Assembly (NCBI GenBank): GCA_022710975.1
Contig: JAKLGA010000014.1
Span: forward strand, 124,001-188,000
Reading direction: 5' to 3'
DNA: 64,000 nt
Source: Myxococcota bacterium
GTDB taxonomy: Bacteria; Myxococcota; B64-G9
How positions within the stretch are numbered: position 1 is the first letter of the stretch; every line of letters starts with the position of its first letter. The notes below the pieces were generated by a model, which searched no databases, was not told where the DNA came from, and saw nothing but the letters and a program-made list of their open reading frames with translations. The translations under genes were made by a program, and so were the position numbers. This document shows positions 23,982 to 32,640 of this stretch, in pieces.

Positions 23982-24565
23982 GGGTGCTGCCCATCGCCGG
24001 CAGCCCCCGGACCGGGGGCAACAGCCAGCGGCTGCTCGAGGCGGCCGTCGAGGGCGCCCGCGAGGCCGGCGCCGAGGTGCTGGACGCGCTCCGCCCGGCG
24101 GACCTGCGCCTGGCCCCGTGCCGCGGCTGCGACCGCTGCCAGCGCGACGGCGTGTGCGTGCTCCACGACGACGGGCCGGCGGCCCTGCTGCGGCTGAGCG
24201 CGGCCGACGCCATCCTGCTGGCGGCGCCGATCTACTTCAGCGGCCTGCCCTCCCAGCTCAAGGCGCTGGTGGATCGCACCCAGGTCCTGTGGTGGCGCGG
24301 CGAGCTCCTGCGCCGGGCCGGCACGCCGCCCGCGCGCCCGCGGCGGGGCTACCTGCTGCTGTGCGCCGGGACGCACCGGGCGCGGGTGTTCGACGGCGCG
24401 CGCGAGACGGCCCGGGCCTGCCTCTACGCCCTGGACGGCCGCCTGCGCGGGGAGCTCCTGGTGCCCGACGTGGACGAGTCCGGCGCGATCCTGCGGCGGC
24501 CCGAGGCGCTCGCGCAGGCCCGCGCGCTGGGCCGCGCGGCCGCCCTGGATCCCGCGCTTCCTTGA
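23978..24565 (+). CDS. NADPH-dependent FMN reductase-like flavoprotein
   Basis: 195 residues from a GTG at 23978 overlapping the previous stop (GTGA); a GTG two codons later is also possible. Flavodoxin-like fold: the FMN phosphate loop is GSPRTGGNSQRLL, followed by PCRGCDRCQRDGVCVLHDDG, a Cys-rich block common in the iron-sulfur-flavoprotein-like branch, and LAAPIYFSGLPSQLKALVDR. It would carry electrons from NAD(P)H to flavin or a quinone/nitro-type acceptor. The Cys cluster (CxxCxxCxxxxxC) could bind an Fe-S cluster as in Isf proteins, but this is not certain. Confidence 0.82.
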   Translation: MRVLPIAGSPRTGGNSQRLLEAAVEGAREAGAEVLDALRPADLRLAPCRGCDRCQRDGVCVLHDDGPAALLRLSAADAILLAAPIYFSGLPSQLKALVDRTQVLWWRGELLRRAGTPPARPRRGYLLLCAGTHRARVFDGARETARACLYALDGRLRGELLVPDVDESGAILRRPEALAQARALGRAAALDPALP

Positions 24566-24590
24566 CCGGCGCGGCCCGCGCGCATACCGT
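24562..24590 (+). promoter_or_regulatory. Predicted promoter of the glycan biosynthesis operon
   Basis: TTGACC (24562-24567), 17-base spacer, TACCGT (24585-24590). It overlaps the end of the FMN reductase gene. The GT2 ATG at 24599 is only eight bases beyond the -10, so the transcript is leaderless or has a leader of one to three bases. Confidence 0.55.
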
Positions 24591-24598
24591 AAGGTCCC

Positions 24599-25477
24599 AT
24601 GGAAGCCCCCACGCGCGCGCCCGAGGTCACCGTGCTGATCCCGGCCCTGGACGAGGCGATCAACCTGCCAGGCCTGCTGCCGCGCCTGCAGGCCGCCCTG
24701 GCGGGCATCGATCACGAGCTCCTGGTGGTGGACGACGGCTCGCGCGACGGGACCGGCGAGCTGGCCCGGGCGCACGGCGCGCGCGTGCTGCGCCACCCCT
24801 ACGCCAAGGGCAACGGGGCGGCGGTCAAGCGCGGCATCCGCGAGGCCCGCGGGCGGCTGCTGGTGATGATGGACGCCGACGGCCAGCACCGGCCCGAGGA
24901 CATCCCGCGCCTGCTGGCGGCCCTCGAGCAGCACGACATGGCCGTGGGCGCGCGCACCCGCGGCGGGGATCAGCAGGCCCACCGCTGGGCGGCCAACCGG
25001 GTGTTCTCGGCCCTGGCTTCCTACCTGGCCGGCGAGCGCATCCCCGACCTCACCTCCGGCTTCCGCGCCCTGCCCACCGCGCTGGCCCGGCGCTACGTGG
25101 ACCTCCTGCCCAACACCTTCTCCTACCCGTCCACGCTGACCGTCACCCTGGCCCGCTCCGGCTACACCCTGGCCCACCTGCCCATCACGGTCGAGCGGCG
25201 CGGCGGGCGCAGCAAGATCCGCCTGCTCCCGGACGGCCTGCGCTTCCTGTTCATCCTGCTCAAGGTCGGCGTGGGGCTGGCGCCCTTCCGCGTGTTCCTG
25301 CCGCTCAGCCTGGTGCTGTTCGCCTCCGGCCTGGGCTGGTACGCCTACACCTTCTGGACCGCGCACCGCTTCACCAACATGTCGCTGCTCTTGCTGTGCA
25401 CCGCGGTGATCATCTTCATGATGGGGCTGGTGGCGGAGCAGATCGCCCAGCTCCGCCGGGAGCGCCGTGAGCGCTGA
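24599..25477 (+). CDS. Family 2 glycosyltransferase (polyprenyl-phosphate sugar synthase type)
   Basis: 292 residues. A GT-A catalytic domain covers about 8-220: VTVLIPALDEAINL, VVDDGSRDGT, the DxD-type MMDADGQHRPEDI, and RGGRSKIRLL. Two transmembrane helices follow (about 233-253 and 262-283), as in DPM1/GtrB-like enzymes that load a sugar onto undecaprenyl phosphate at the inner membrane. Start ATG 24599 lies just after a strong promoter. It is the first gene of a plus-strand operon reaching 33800. The lipid-linked sugar made here could be the donor used by the two GT-C-like membrane proteins that follow. Confidence 0.9.
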   Translation: MEAPTRAPEVTVLIPALDEAINLPGLLPRLQAALAGIDHELLVVDDGSRDGTGELARAHGARVLRHPYAKGNGAAVKRGIREARGRLLVMMDADGQHRPEDIPRLLAALEQHDMAVGARTRGGDQQAHRWAANRVFSALASYLAGERIPDLTSGFRALPTALARRYVDLLPNTFSYPSTLTVTLARSGYTLAHLPITVERRGGRSKIRLLPDGLRFLFILLKVGVGLAPFRVFLPLSLVLFASGLGWYAYTFWTAHRFTNMSLLLLCTAVIIFMMGLVAEQIAQLRRERRER

Positions 25478-27443
25478 GGCCGGACCGGGCCGGCGCGGCC
25501 TGGCCGTCGACGCGGCCCTGCTCGCCGCCGCGCTGGCGTTCGGGCTGTGGCTGCACCAGCCCGGCGTGTTCACCGTGGACGAGAGCCACTACCTGCTGGC
25601 GGCCCACGCCCTGGCCAGCCAGGGCTCGTTCCTGGTGGAGAACGGCTACGCGCAGGTCCAGGATCCGGCCCTGCTCTTCTTCTACACCGTGGTGCCGGCG
25701 CGCCTGGCGGAGCTGGGGACGGTGGCCACCGTCCCGCCGCTGCAGGCCGTGCTCGGCGCGCCGCTCCTCGGCTGGCTCGGCCTGCGCGCGCTGCTGGTGC
25801 TCAACCTGCTGGCCTTCGGCCTGACGCTGGCGGCCGTGCGCCGGCTGGCCGCGCGGGTGCGGCCCGGCGGCGGCTTCCCGCTCGTGGCCGTGGGGCTGTT
25901 CGCGCTGGCCGGCTTCAGCCTCGAGTACGCGCTCGGCCTGTGGCCCCACGCGCTCAGCCAGGCCCTGGTGGCCTGGGCGCTGGTGGCGCTGGCCGGGAGC
26001 GGCGAGCCCGGCCGCCGGGGGGCGCTGGCGGCCACGGCCTGCGGCCTGCTGGCCGGCCTGGCCGTGGCCACACGCCTGCAGGACGTGCTGCTCTTGCCGG
26101 CGCTCGTCGCGGCGGCCCTGGTCTGGCCGCGCCCGGGCGCGCGCCGGCTCGGCCTGCTGCTGGCCGCCTGGCTGCCGGGCGTGCTCGGCCTGGCGGCCGT
26201 CAACGCGGCCCGGCTGGGGACCTGGAACCCGTTCACCTACGGCGCCGCCGGGGAGGGCGGCCCGCTGCTGAGCGCGCTGCAGGCCCTGGCGGCCCGGCCG
26301 TGGATGCTCGGCCTGCTGCTGGTCTCGGCCCTGGCGGGCCTGGTCGCGGCGGCGTGGCTCTGGCGCCGCACCCGGCGCCCGTGGGTGTGGCTCGGGCTGG
26401 CCGGGGCCGGCCTGCTGGCCGGGCTGCTCGTGCCACCCACCCGCCAGCTGCTGCTGCGCACCCTGGGGACCGCCGGCTTCCACCTGCTCGACAGCTCGCT
26501 CGGCCCGCCCGACCTGGTGTCGGTAGGCGGGCACGCCAACGCGCTCGGCCAGGTGCTCTACGGGGGCGTGCTCAAGAAGGGCCTGCTGGAGGCCGCCCCG
26601 TACCTGGCGCTCGCGCTGGCGCTGCTGCTCCCCGCCCGCGCCCGGTCCGGCCTGCCCCGGGCCGCGCTGGGGCTGCTGGTCTTCGCCGCGACCGGGCTGC
26701 TGCTGCTGCCCTTCGTGCTCTCGGCCGGCGGGCTGTGCTACAGCCCGCGCTACCTGCTCGAGCTGGTGCCCCCGCTGTGCGTGGCCTGCCTGGCCGTGGC
26801 CTGGCCCGCGAACGGCGAGCGCGCCCGGCGCGCGCGCGGCGCGGCGCTCGCCGGCGGGCTGCTCGGGCTGCTGACCGCCCTGCCGCTGCTGGCCGCGCCC
26901 GGGAGCGTGGAGGCGCCGGCCGGCGGCCTCCTGCCGATGCTGCTGCCGCTCGGCCTGGCGCTCGGGCTGCTCGTCGCCCTGGGGCTGGCCCGGCTCGGCC
27001 CCGTGGCGCTGCGCCCGGCCGCGGCCGCGGTCACGCTCGGCCTGTTCGCGGCCGGCGCGGTCCACGCCGGCGCGGTCCACCTGGGGCTGGACGTGCCGGC
27101 CTCCCTGGAGGTGCGCCGGGTGGCCGCGGCCATGCTGGACGAGGGCCGCAGCGCGGTGCCCGCCGGCGCCACCCTGGTCGCCTGGGAGGGCCGCAAGGAC
27201 GTGTTCAGCCCCCTGAAGCTCGAGCGGGACGTGTGGATCGCCGCCGCCGGCGGGCTGCAGCGCGCGCGCCCCGCGGTGGTCGACTGGAGCCTGGGCCGGC
27301 GCCGGGTGGTGGTGCTGGAGTCCGGCATGCCGCCCGGCTTGCTGGCGGCCTGGAGCGCGGGGCTGCCGACGCGCGCGCAGGAGCGGCGCGGGCTGCGTTT
27401 CGTCGAGCTGCTGCCGCCGCCGGGCAGCGGGGGCGCGCCGTGA
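25467..27443 (+). CDS. Polytopic membrane glycosyltransferase, GT-C type
   Basis: 658 residues, GTG start at 25467 overlapping the GT2 gene by 11 bases. It has about a dozen hydrophobic segments and a soluble C-terminal part (about 560-658). Shortly after the first membrane helix lies VFTVDESHYLLAAHAL, the acidic motif in the first periplasmic loop of PMT/ArnT-like GT-C enzymes. These use polyprenyl-phosphate sugars as donors on the periplasmic side, which suits the upstream DPM1-like enzyme. The acceptor could be a lipid, polysaccharide or protein. Low sequence conservation outside the acidic motif leaves the exact activity open. Confidence 0.72.
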   Translation: MSAEAGPGRRGLAVDAALLAAALAFGLWLHQPGVFTVDESHYLLAAHALASQGSFLVENGYAQVQDPALLFFYTVVPARLAELGTVATVPPLQAVLGAPLLGWLGLRALLVLNLLAFGLTLAAVRRLAARVRPGGGFPLVAVGLFALAGFSLEYALGLWPHALSQALVAWALVALAGSGEPGRRGALAATACGLLAGLAVATRLQDVLLLPALVAAALVWPRPGARRLGLLLAAWLPGVLGLAAVNAARLGTWNPFTYGAAGEGGPLLSALQALAARPWMLGLLLVSALAGLVAAAWLWRRTRRPWVWLGLAGAGLLAGLLVPPTRQLLLRTLGTAGFHLLDSSLGPPDLVSVGGHANALGQVLYGGVLKKGLLEAAPYLALALALLLPARARSGLPRAALGLLVFAATGLLLLPFVLSAGGLCYSPRYLLELVPPLCVACLAVAWPANGERARRARGAALAGGLLGLLTALPLLAAPGSVEAPAGGLLPMLLPLGLALGLLVALGLARLGPVALRPAAAAVTLGLFAAGAVHAGAVHLGLDVPASLEVRRVAAAMLDEGRSAVPAGATLVAWEGRKDVFSPLKLERDVWIAAAGGLQRARPAVVDWSLGRRRVVVLESGMPPGLLAAWSAGLPTRAQERRGLRFVELLPPPGSGGAP

Positions 27444-29755
27444 GACGCCTGACCCCCGCGCTCGCCTGGCTGCTCGGCCTGGCGCTGCTCACCCCGCTGC
27501 TGCTGTGGGCCTACGGCTTCGATCCGCTGGGCACGCCCGTGGCGGGTTGGCGCGATCACCCCTTCACCCTCGGCAACCTGGAGCACGCCCGGGCCGCGCT
27601 CGACTGGCAGGCGCGCCTGCTGGCCTACGACCCCATGCACCTGTTCGGCTGGACCCCCCAGGCGCTCTACAACCCGCTGTCCACCCTGGCGGGCGCGGCG
27701 GTGGTCGGCGCGGCCGGGGGCGGCGAGGGGGCCTACCGCCTGTGGCTGGTGCTGCTGCTGTTCGGCACCGCGCTCGCCCTGGCCGCGCTCCTGCCGCGCG
27801 GGTTGCCGGCCTGGTGCCGGGCCGCGGGCGGGCTGCTGGCCGGGGGGCTGAGCCTGCTGGTCTACCCGCTGGACGTGGGCATCCTGGACGCCAACCCGGT
27901 CCAGGTGTTGTACACCGGCCAGTGGCCCCAGCGCCTGGGGGTGGCGCTCGGGCTGTGCTGCCTGGCCGCGGCCTGGCGGACGCTCGAGCTCCTGGGGAGG
28001 TCCGGCCAGGCCGCGACGGGCCAGGCCGGGCCGCGCGCGGCGCTCGGCCCGGCCCTGGCCACGGGCGCCCTGCTCGGCGCGGCCCTGTTCGCCCACGCCA
28101 TGAGCGGGGCGGCCACGGCGCTCGGCCTGGGGCTGCTCGTGGCACTGCGCCTGGCGGGGCCTGGCGGCGGCCCGCGCTGGAGTGCGCTCGCGCTGCTCGC
28201 GGTGGCGCCGCTCTCGGCGGCGCTCCTGTGGGCCGATCCGCTGCACGCCCTGCTCACCGTCCAGGCCAGCCACCACGCGCTGCCCTTCCTCGGCTGGCAG
28301 CTCCCGGAGGCGGCCGTGGAGTGCGTGCGCGAGGTGGCGGTGCCCGGCCTGCCGCTGCTCATCCTGCCGCTGGTGGGAGGGTTCGGGGCGCTGCGCGCCG
28401 GCGGCCCCGGACGCCGGGCGGCGCTGGCGCGGGGGCTGCTGCCGCTGCTCGTCCTGGTGGGGCTGCTGCTCGCCAGCCCGGGCAGCGCGCTGGCCGTCGC
28501 CCTGGGGCTGAGCGCCGCGGCCCTGCTGACGGCCCGGCTGGAGGGCGAGCTCGCGCTCCGCCACCTGCTGCCCGCCCTGGCCGCCTGGCTGCTGTGCCTG
28601 GCGGCCGGCCCGGACAGCCTGCGCTTCTGGGGGCTGGAGCTCGACGCGCTCCTGCCGTTCGGAGCCGGCCTGGGCTGGGCCAAGCTGGCGGCCTTCGCCC
28701 GCCTGCTGCTCGTCGCCTGGCTGGGCCTGCTGCTGGCCGAGGGGCTGGCGGCCGCGCCGGCCGGCCGCGCCCGGGGGCTGGTCCTGGCGCTCGGCCTGGC
28801 GGGCCTGCTGCTGCCGCTCGGGCTATCGCTCGAGTCGACCGGCCGCACCGGCGCCCAGACCTTCTTCGGCTGGATGCGGGCCGCCGACCGGCAGGCGACC
28901 GGCGCCCTGACCGCCCGCCTGGAGCAGGCGGCCAGGCTGGTGCCCGAGGACGGACTCGGGCTGGCCGAGGACACGCTGCACCACCCGGAGGGCTCGCCGC
29001 TGGCCGGGGCCGGCGTGCCCCACGGCCACCTGCCCTACCTGGCCGGCCCGGCCGCGGGCCGGCCGCTGCTGGGCGGCGAGGTGACCACCCGCTGGCTCAC
29101 CCACCCGCTGGCCCAGACGGGCCGCGGCCAGCTCCTGTGCCGCCCGTTCGACGAGCTCGAGCGCGCGGGCGCCGGGGAGGTGGTCGCGCGCCTGCGCTCC
29201 CTGTCCATCGCCGAGGTCGTGGCCCACAGCCCGGCCCTGGTGCGCGCCCTCTCGGCCGTGCCGGGGGTCGAGCGCCTGGACGCGGCGGCGGGGCTCACCC
29301 GCCTGCGCCTGGGCGGCCACCGCCCGCTGGTGACCGACCAGGCCGGCCAGGCCATCCCCGGCGCCCGGCTCGGCTGGCGCCCGGACGGCTTCAGCCTCGA
29401 GCTGCCGGACGGGGCGCGCCGGGCGAGGCTGCGCCTGGTGTGGAACCCGGCGCTCACCTGCGCCCCCGAGGCGCCCGGGCAGACCTGCGCCGCCCGCCCC
29501 TGGCGCGAGGCGCCGCTCGCGCTGTCGGGCTGCCAGGACGCGGCCGACGCGGGGGCGCAGGCCAACCTCGCGCCGCTCCAGGTGGACGTGCCCTGGCTCG
29601 AGCTCGAGGTGGCCGGCGCGGGCCCGGCCCGCCTGGAGGTCCGCGGGCGGGCCCCGGCCTGGCCGCTCGCGCTCATGGCGCTCGCCTGGCTGGGCGCCCT
29701 GGGGGTCTGGGTTGGTCCCCGCCTGCGGGCCCGGCGCAGGGCAGGTGGCGCATGA
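27440..29755 (+). CDS. Large polytopic membrane protein, GT-C-like, unknown function
   Basis: 771 residues from a GTG at 27440 that overlaps the previous stop (GTGA). The N-terminal two thirds contain about a dozen membrane helices; a periplasmic region spans about 460-740 and a final helix sits near 745-765. The first loop has DHPFTLGNLEHARAAL and later YDPMHLFGWTPQALYNPLS, reminiscent of large bacterial membrane glycosyltransferases or polysaccharide-assembly proteins (YfhO / 6-pyruvoyl-tetrahydropterin-synthase-related type). I cannot assign a reaction. Overlaps with both neighbours imply co-translation in the glycan operon. Confidence 0.65.
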   Translation: MRRLTPALAWLLGLALLTPLLLWAYGFDPLGTPVAGWRDHPFTLGNLEHARAALDWQARLLAYDPMHLFGWTPQALYNPLSTLAGAAVVGAAGGGEGAYRLWLVLLLFGTALALAALLPRGLPAWCRAAGGLLAGGLSLLVYPLDVGILDANPVQVLYTGQWPQRLGVALGLCCLAAAWRTLELLGRSGQAATGQAGPRAALGPALATGALLGAALFAHAMSGAATALGLGLLVALRLAGPGGGPRWSALALLAVAPLSAALLWADPLHALLTVQASHHALPFLGWQLPEAAVECVREVAVPGLPLLILPLVGGFGALRAGGPGRRAALARGLLPLLVLVGLLLASPGSALAVALGLSAAALLTARLEGELALRHLLPALAAWLLCLAAGPDSLRFWGLELDALLPFGAGLGWAKLAAFARLLLVAWLGLLLAEGLAAAPAGRARGLVLALGLAGLLLPLGLSLESTGRTGAQTFFGWMRAADRQATGALTARLEQAARLVPEDGLGLAEDTLHHPEGSPLAGAGVPHGHLPYLAGPAAGRPLLGGEVTTRWLTHPLAQTGRGQLLCRPFDELERAGAGEVVARLRSLSIAEVVAHSPALVRALSAVPGVERLDAAAGLTRLRLGGHRPLVTDQAGQAIPGARLGWRPDGFSLELPDGARRARLRLVWNPALTCAPEAPGQTCAARPWREAPLALSGCQDAADAGAQANLAPLQVDVPWLELEVAGAGPARLEVRGRAPAWPLALMALAWLGALGVWVGPRLRARRRAGGA

Positions 29756-30933
29756 GCCAGCCCGGCCGCCCGCGTCTGCTGTGGCTCACCAGCAGCTTCC
29801 CCCAGCAGGGTCGCCCGGCCGGGTTGTTCCTGCCCGATCTGTTCGCGGAGCTCACGGGCCGGGGCGCCGCGATCGCGGTGCTGACGCAGAACACGGCCGG
29901 GAGGCGGACCGAGCGCGAGGCGCTGCCGTGCGGGGCCGAGGTGACGCGCTTCGGCTGGAGCGGCGGGGACCGCCCCCTCGTCTCCCAGGCGGAGGCCGGC
30001 TGGCGCGGCCTGCGGCACGTCTCCGACTACTTCGCCCGCGGCCTGCTGGCCGGCCGGCGCCTGCTCGCGACGTTCCGCCCCGACTGCCTGGTGGCGGAGT
30101 GGCTCGTGCCGGCGGGCCTGCTGGCACTGCTGCTCGCGCGGCTCGGCCGGGTGCCCTTCGCCGCCCGCGCGCTCGGCTCGGACGTGCTGGTGGTCGGCCG
30201 CCAGCCGCTGGCACGCCCGCTGGTGGCCTGGGTGGCCCGCAGCGCCGGGGTCCTGTTCGCCGACGGCTTCGACCTGGCCGCGGAGACCTCGCGCCTGGCG
30301 GGCGGCCGCCCCTGCCTGTTCGCCGCCACCGCCCGCCGGCTGGGGGACGAGCGCAGCACGTTCCGCCTGCCGGAGGCCCCGGGCTTCTTCACCCTGCTCA
30401 CCGTCGGCCGGCTGCACCCGGCCAAGGGCCAGGACGTGCTGCTCGAGGCGCTCGGGCGGCTGGCCGCGCGGGGGTGCCCGGTGCGGGCGGTGCTGGTCGG
30501 CGACGGCCCCCTGCGCGCCCGCCTGGAGCAGCGCGCCGCCGAGCTCGGGCTCGGCCCGCGCCTGGTGCTGACCGGGGTCCTGCCGGATGGCGACCTGGCC
30601 GCCCTGCTCGCGCGGGTGGACTGCGTGGTCATCCCCTCGCGCAGCGAGAGCATCCCGCTGGTCCTGGGCGAGGCGGCCCGCCACCGCCGCCCGCTGGTGG
30701 TCAGCGCGGTGGGGGACATGGCCACCCTGGTCCGCCGCTTCGAGCTGGGCTATGATGTCCCCGCCGAGGCGCCGGAGGCCCTGGCCGCGGCCATCGAACG
30801 GATGCGCGCCGAGCCCGACCGCGCGCGCTTCGGCCGCCAGGCCAGCGCGCTGGCCGACCTGCTGAGCACCCCGGAGGCCGCCCGGACCATGCTCGGCGCG
30901 ATCGAGGAGCTGCTGACCCGCGGCCGGGGGTGA
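29752..30933 (+). CDS. Family 4 glycosyltransferase
   Basis: 393 residues, ATG at 29752 overlapping the previous stop (ATGA). GT-B fold: the N-terminal half begins LLWLTSSFPQQGRPAGLFLPDL. The nucleotide-sugar half has LLTVGRLHPAKGQDVLLEAL, VLVGDGPLRARLE, LTGVLPDGDLAALLARVD and the donor-site acidic motif in VIPSRSESIPLVLGEA. It is a cytoplasmic or membrane-associated retaining transferase that adds a sugar from a nucleotide donor to the growing glycan. Donor and acceptor are not deducible. Confidence 0.9.
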   Translation: MSQPGRPRLLWLTSSFPQQGRPAGLFLPDLFAELTGRGAAIAVLTQNTAGRRTEREALPCGAEVTRFGWSGGDRPLVSQAEAGWRGLRHVSDYFARGLLAGRRLLATFRPDCLVAEWLVPAGLLALLLARLGRVPFAARALGSDVLVVGRQPLARPLVAWVARSAGVLFADGFDLAAETSRLAGGRPCLFAATARRLGDERSTFRLPEAPGFFTLLTVGRLHPAKGQDVLLEALGRLAARGCPVRAVLVGDGPLRARLEQRAAELGLGPRLVLTGVLPDGDLAALLARVDCVVIPSRSESIPLVLGEAARHRRPLVVSAVGDMATLVRRFELGYDVPAEAPEALAAAIERMRAEPDRARFGRQASALADLLSTPEAARTMLGAIEELLTRGRG

Positions 30934-31919
30934 GGGACGAACGCGTGGACAAGGTCCTGGTCACGGGAGCCGGCGGGTTCATCGGCAGCCACCTGGTGGA
31001 GGCGCTGGTGCGCCGAGGCGAGTCGGTGCGCGCGTTCGTCCACTACCGCGGGGACGGGCGCCGCGGCTGGCTGGAGAGTTGCGCCTGCCGCGACGAGCTC
31101 GAGGTGGTGGCCGGCGACGTGCGCGACCTCGATTCGCTGCAGGCGGCCGCGCGCGGGTGCAAGCAGCTCTTCCACCTGGCGGCGCTGATCGCCATCCCGC
31201 ACTCCTACACCACGCCGCTGGCCTACCTGCGCACCAACACGCTGGGCACCTACAACGCGCTCGAGTGCGCGCGCCAGCAGGACCTCGAGCGGGTGATCCT
31301 GGCCTCGACCAGCGAGACCTACGGCACGCCGCAGAGCGTGCCCATCCGCGAGGACCACCCGCCGGCGGCGCAGTCCCCCTACGCCGCCAGCAAGGTGGGC
31401 GCCGATCAGCTGGCGCTCAGCTACCACCGCGCCTTCGGCACGCCGGTCCACATCGTCCGGCCGTTCAACACCTACGGCCCGCGCCAGAGCGCCCGGGCGA
31501 TCATCCCGGCCATCGCCGTCCAGCTCCTGTCCGGCGCGACGCGCCTGCGCCTGGGGAACCTGAGCCCCACCCGCGACCTGACCTTCGTCGAGGACACGGT
31601 CGCCGGTTTCCTGGCCGTCCGCGACGCGGCCGCGCTGCGCGGGCGGCCCGTGCACGTGGGCAGCGACATGGAGATCTCCATCGGCGACCTGGCCCGGCTG
31701 CTGGGGAGGCTGTGCGGTCTGGAGGTCGAGCTCACGACCGAGCCCGAGCGGACGCGCCCCCCGCACAGCGAGGTCGACCGCCTGCGCTGCGACGCCACGC
31801 TGCTGCGCACGACCACGGCCTGGCGGCCGCGGGTGGGCCTGGAGGAGGGCCTGCGGCGCACCCTCGACTGGCTGCGGCAGAACCTGGCCAGCTACGATCC
31901 CGCGCGCTACGCGCGCTGA
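30930..31919 (+). CDS. LegB-like NAD-dependent sugar 4,6-dehydratase
   Basis: 329 residues, GTG start at 30930 within the previous stop (GTGA). Extended SDR: NAD loop VLVTGAGGFIGSHL, FHLAALIAIP, the catalytic triad region STSETYG and SPYAASKVGADQLALSY, then IVRPFNTYGPRQSARAIIPAI. The later blocks LRLGNLSPTRDLTFVEDT, EISIGDLARLL and the RTRPPHSEVDRL segment match LegB, which makes the 4-keto-6-deoxy sugar nucleotide on the way to bacillosamine or legionaminic acid. The next two genes supply a nucleotidyltransferase and an aminotransferase, as expected for a 4-amino-4,6-dideoxy sugar. Confidence 0.85.
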   Translation: MRDERVDKVLVTGAGGFIGSHLVEALVRRGESVRAFVHYRGDGRRGWLESCACRDELEVVAGDVRDLDSLQAAARGCKQLFHLAALIAIPHSYTTPLAYLRTNTLGTYNALECARQQDLERVILASTSETYGTPQSVPIREDHPPAAQSPYAASKVGADQLALSYHRAFGTPVHIVRPFNTYGPRQSARAIIPAIAVQLLSGATRLRLGNLSPTRDLTFVEDTVAGFLAVRDAAALRGRPVHVGSDMEISIGDLARLLGRLCGLEVELTTEPERTRPPHSEVDRLRCDATLLRTTTAWRPRVGLEEGLRRTLDWLRQNLASYDPARYAR

Positions 31920-31935
31920 GCAGGAGGACGCGTCC

Positions 31936-32640
31936 ATGCAGGCCGTCTTGCTCGCCGGCGGGAAGGGCACCAGGCTGCGACCCTACACCACCGTGCTCCC
32001 CAAGCCGCTGATGCCGATAGGCGATCAGCCCATCCTGGAGATCCTCATCCGCCAGCTCCAGCGCGCCGGCTTCGACGACCTGGTGCTGGCCGCCGGCCCC
32101 CACCACGAGCTGTTCCGCACCTTCTTCGGCAACGGCGAGCGCTGGGGCGTGCGCCTGCGCTACTCGGTCGAGCCGCGGCCGCTGGGCACCGCGGCGCCCC
32201 TGCGCCTGATCGAGGGACTGGACGAGGACTTCCTGCTGCTCAACGGCGACATCCTCACCGACCTGCCCTTCGCCGGGCTGATGGAGCTGCACCGCCAGCG
32301 CGGCGCGGACCTGACCATCGCCACCAGCGAGCGCTCGGTGTTCATCGACTACGGCACGCTGCACACGGACGCGGCCGGGCGCCTGACCGCCTTCGAGGAG
32401 AAGCCCACCCTGCGCTACCGGGTGAGCATGGGCGTGTACGCCGTCCGGCGCGGCGCGCTGGAGCTGCTCCCGGGCGACCGGCCGTTCGACTTCCCGGACT
32501 GGGTGCTGGCGCTGCACCACGGCGGGCGGCCCGTGTGGACGTTCCCCTGGGCGGGCTACTGGCGGGACATCGGCCGGCCCGACGACTACGCGGCCGCGGC
32601 GGAGGAGTTCGAGCAGCGCCACCGGGAGCTGCTGCCGTGA
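31936..32640 (+). CDS. Sugar-1-phosphate nucleotidyltransferase
   Basis: 234 residues, ATG at 31936 preceded by AGCAGGAGG. Nucleotide-binding signature AVLLAGGKGTRLRPYT..PKPLMPIGDQPILE, catalytic Asp in LLLNGDILTDLPF and FEEKPTLRYRVSMGVYAV. It activates a hexose-1-phosphate to a nucleotide sugar. The short form without the C-terminal beta-helix resembles the guanylyltransferase (PtmE-like) of legionaminic pathways; the base preferred cannot be told. It sits between the LegB-like and aminotransferase genes and overlaps the latter by four bases minus one (GTGA), so the three are coupled. Confidence 0.85.
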   Translation: MQAVLLAGGKGTRLRPYTTVLPKPLMPIGDQPILEILIRQLQRAGFDDLVLAAGPHHELFRTFFGNGERWGVRLRYSVEPRPLGTAAPLRLIEGLDEDFLLLNGDILTDLPFAGLMELHRQRGADLTIATSERSVFIDYGTLHTDAAGRLTAFEEKPTLRYRVSMGVYAVRRGALELLPGDRPFDFPDWVLALHHGGRPVWTFPWAGYWRDIGRPDDYAAAAEEFEQRHRELLP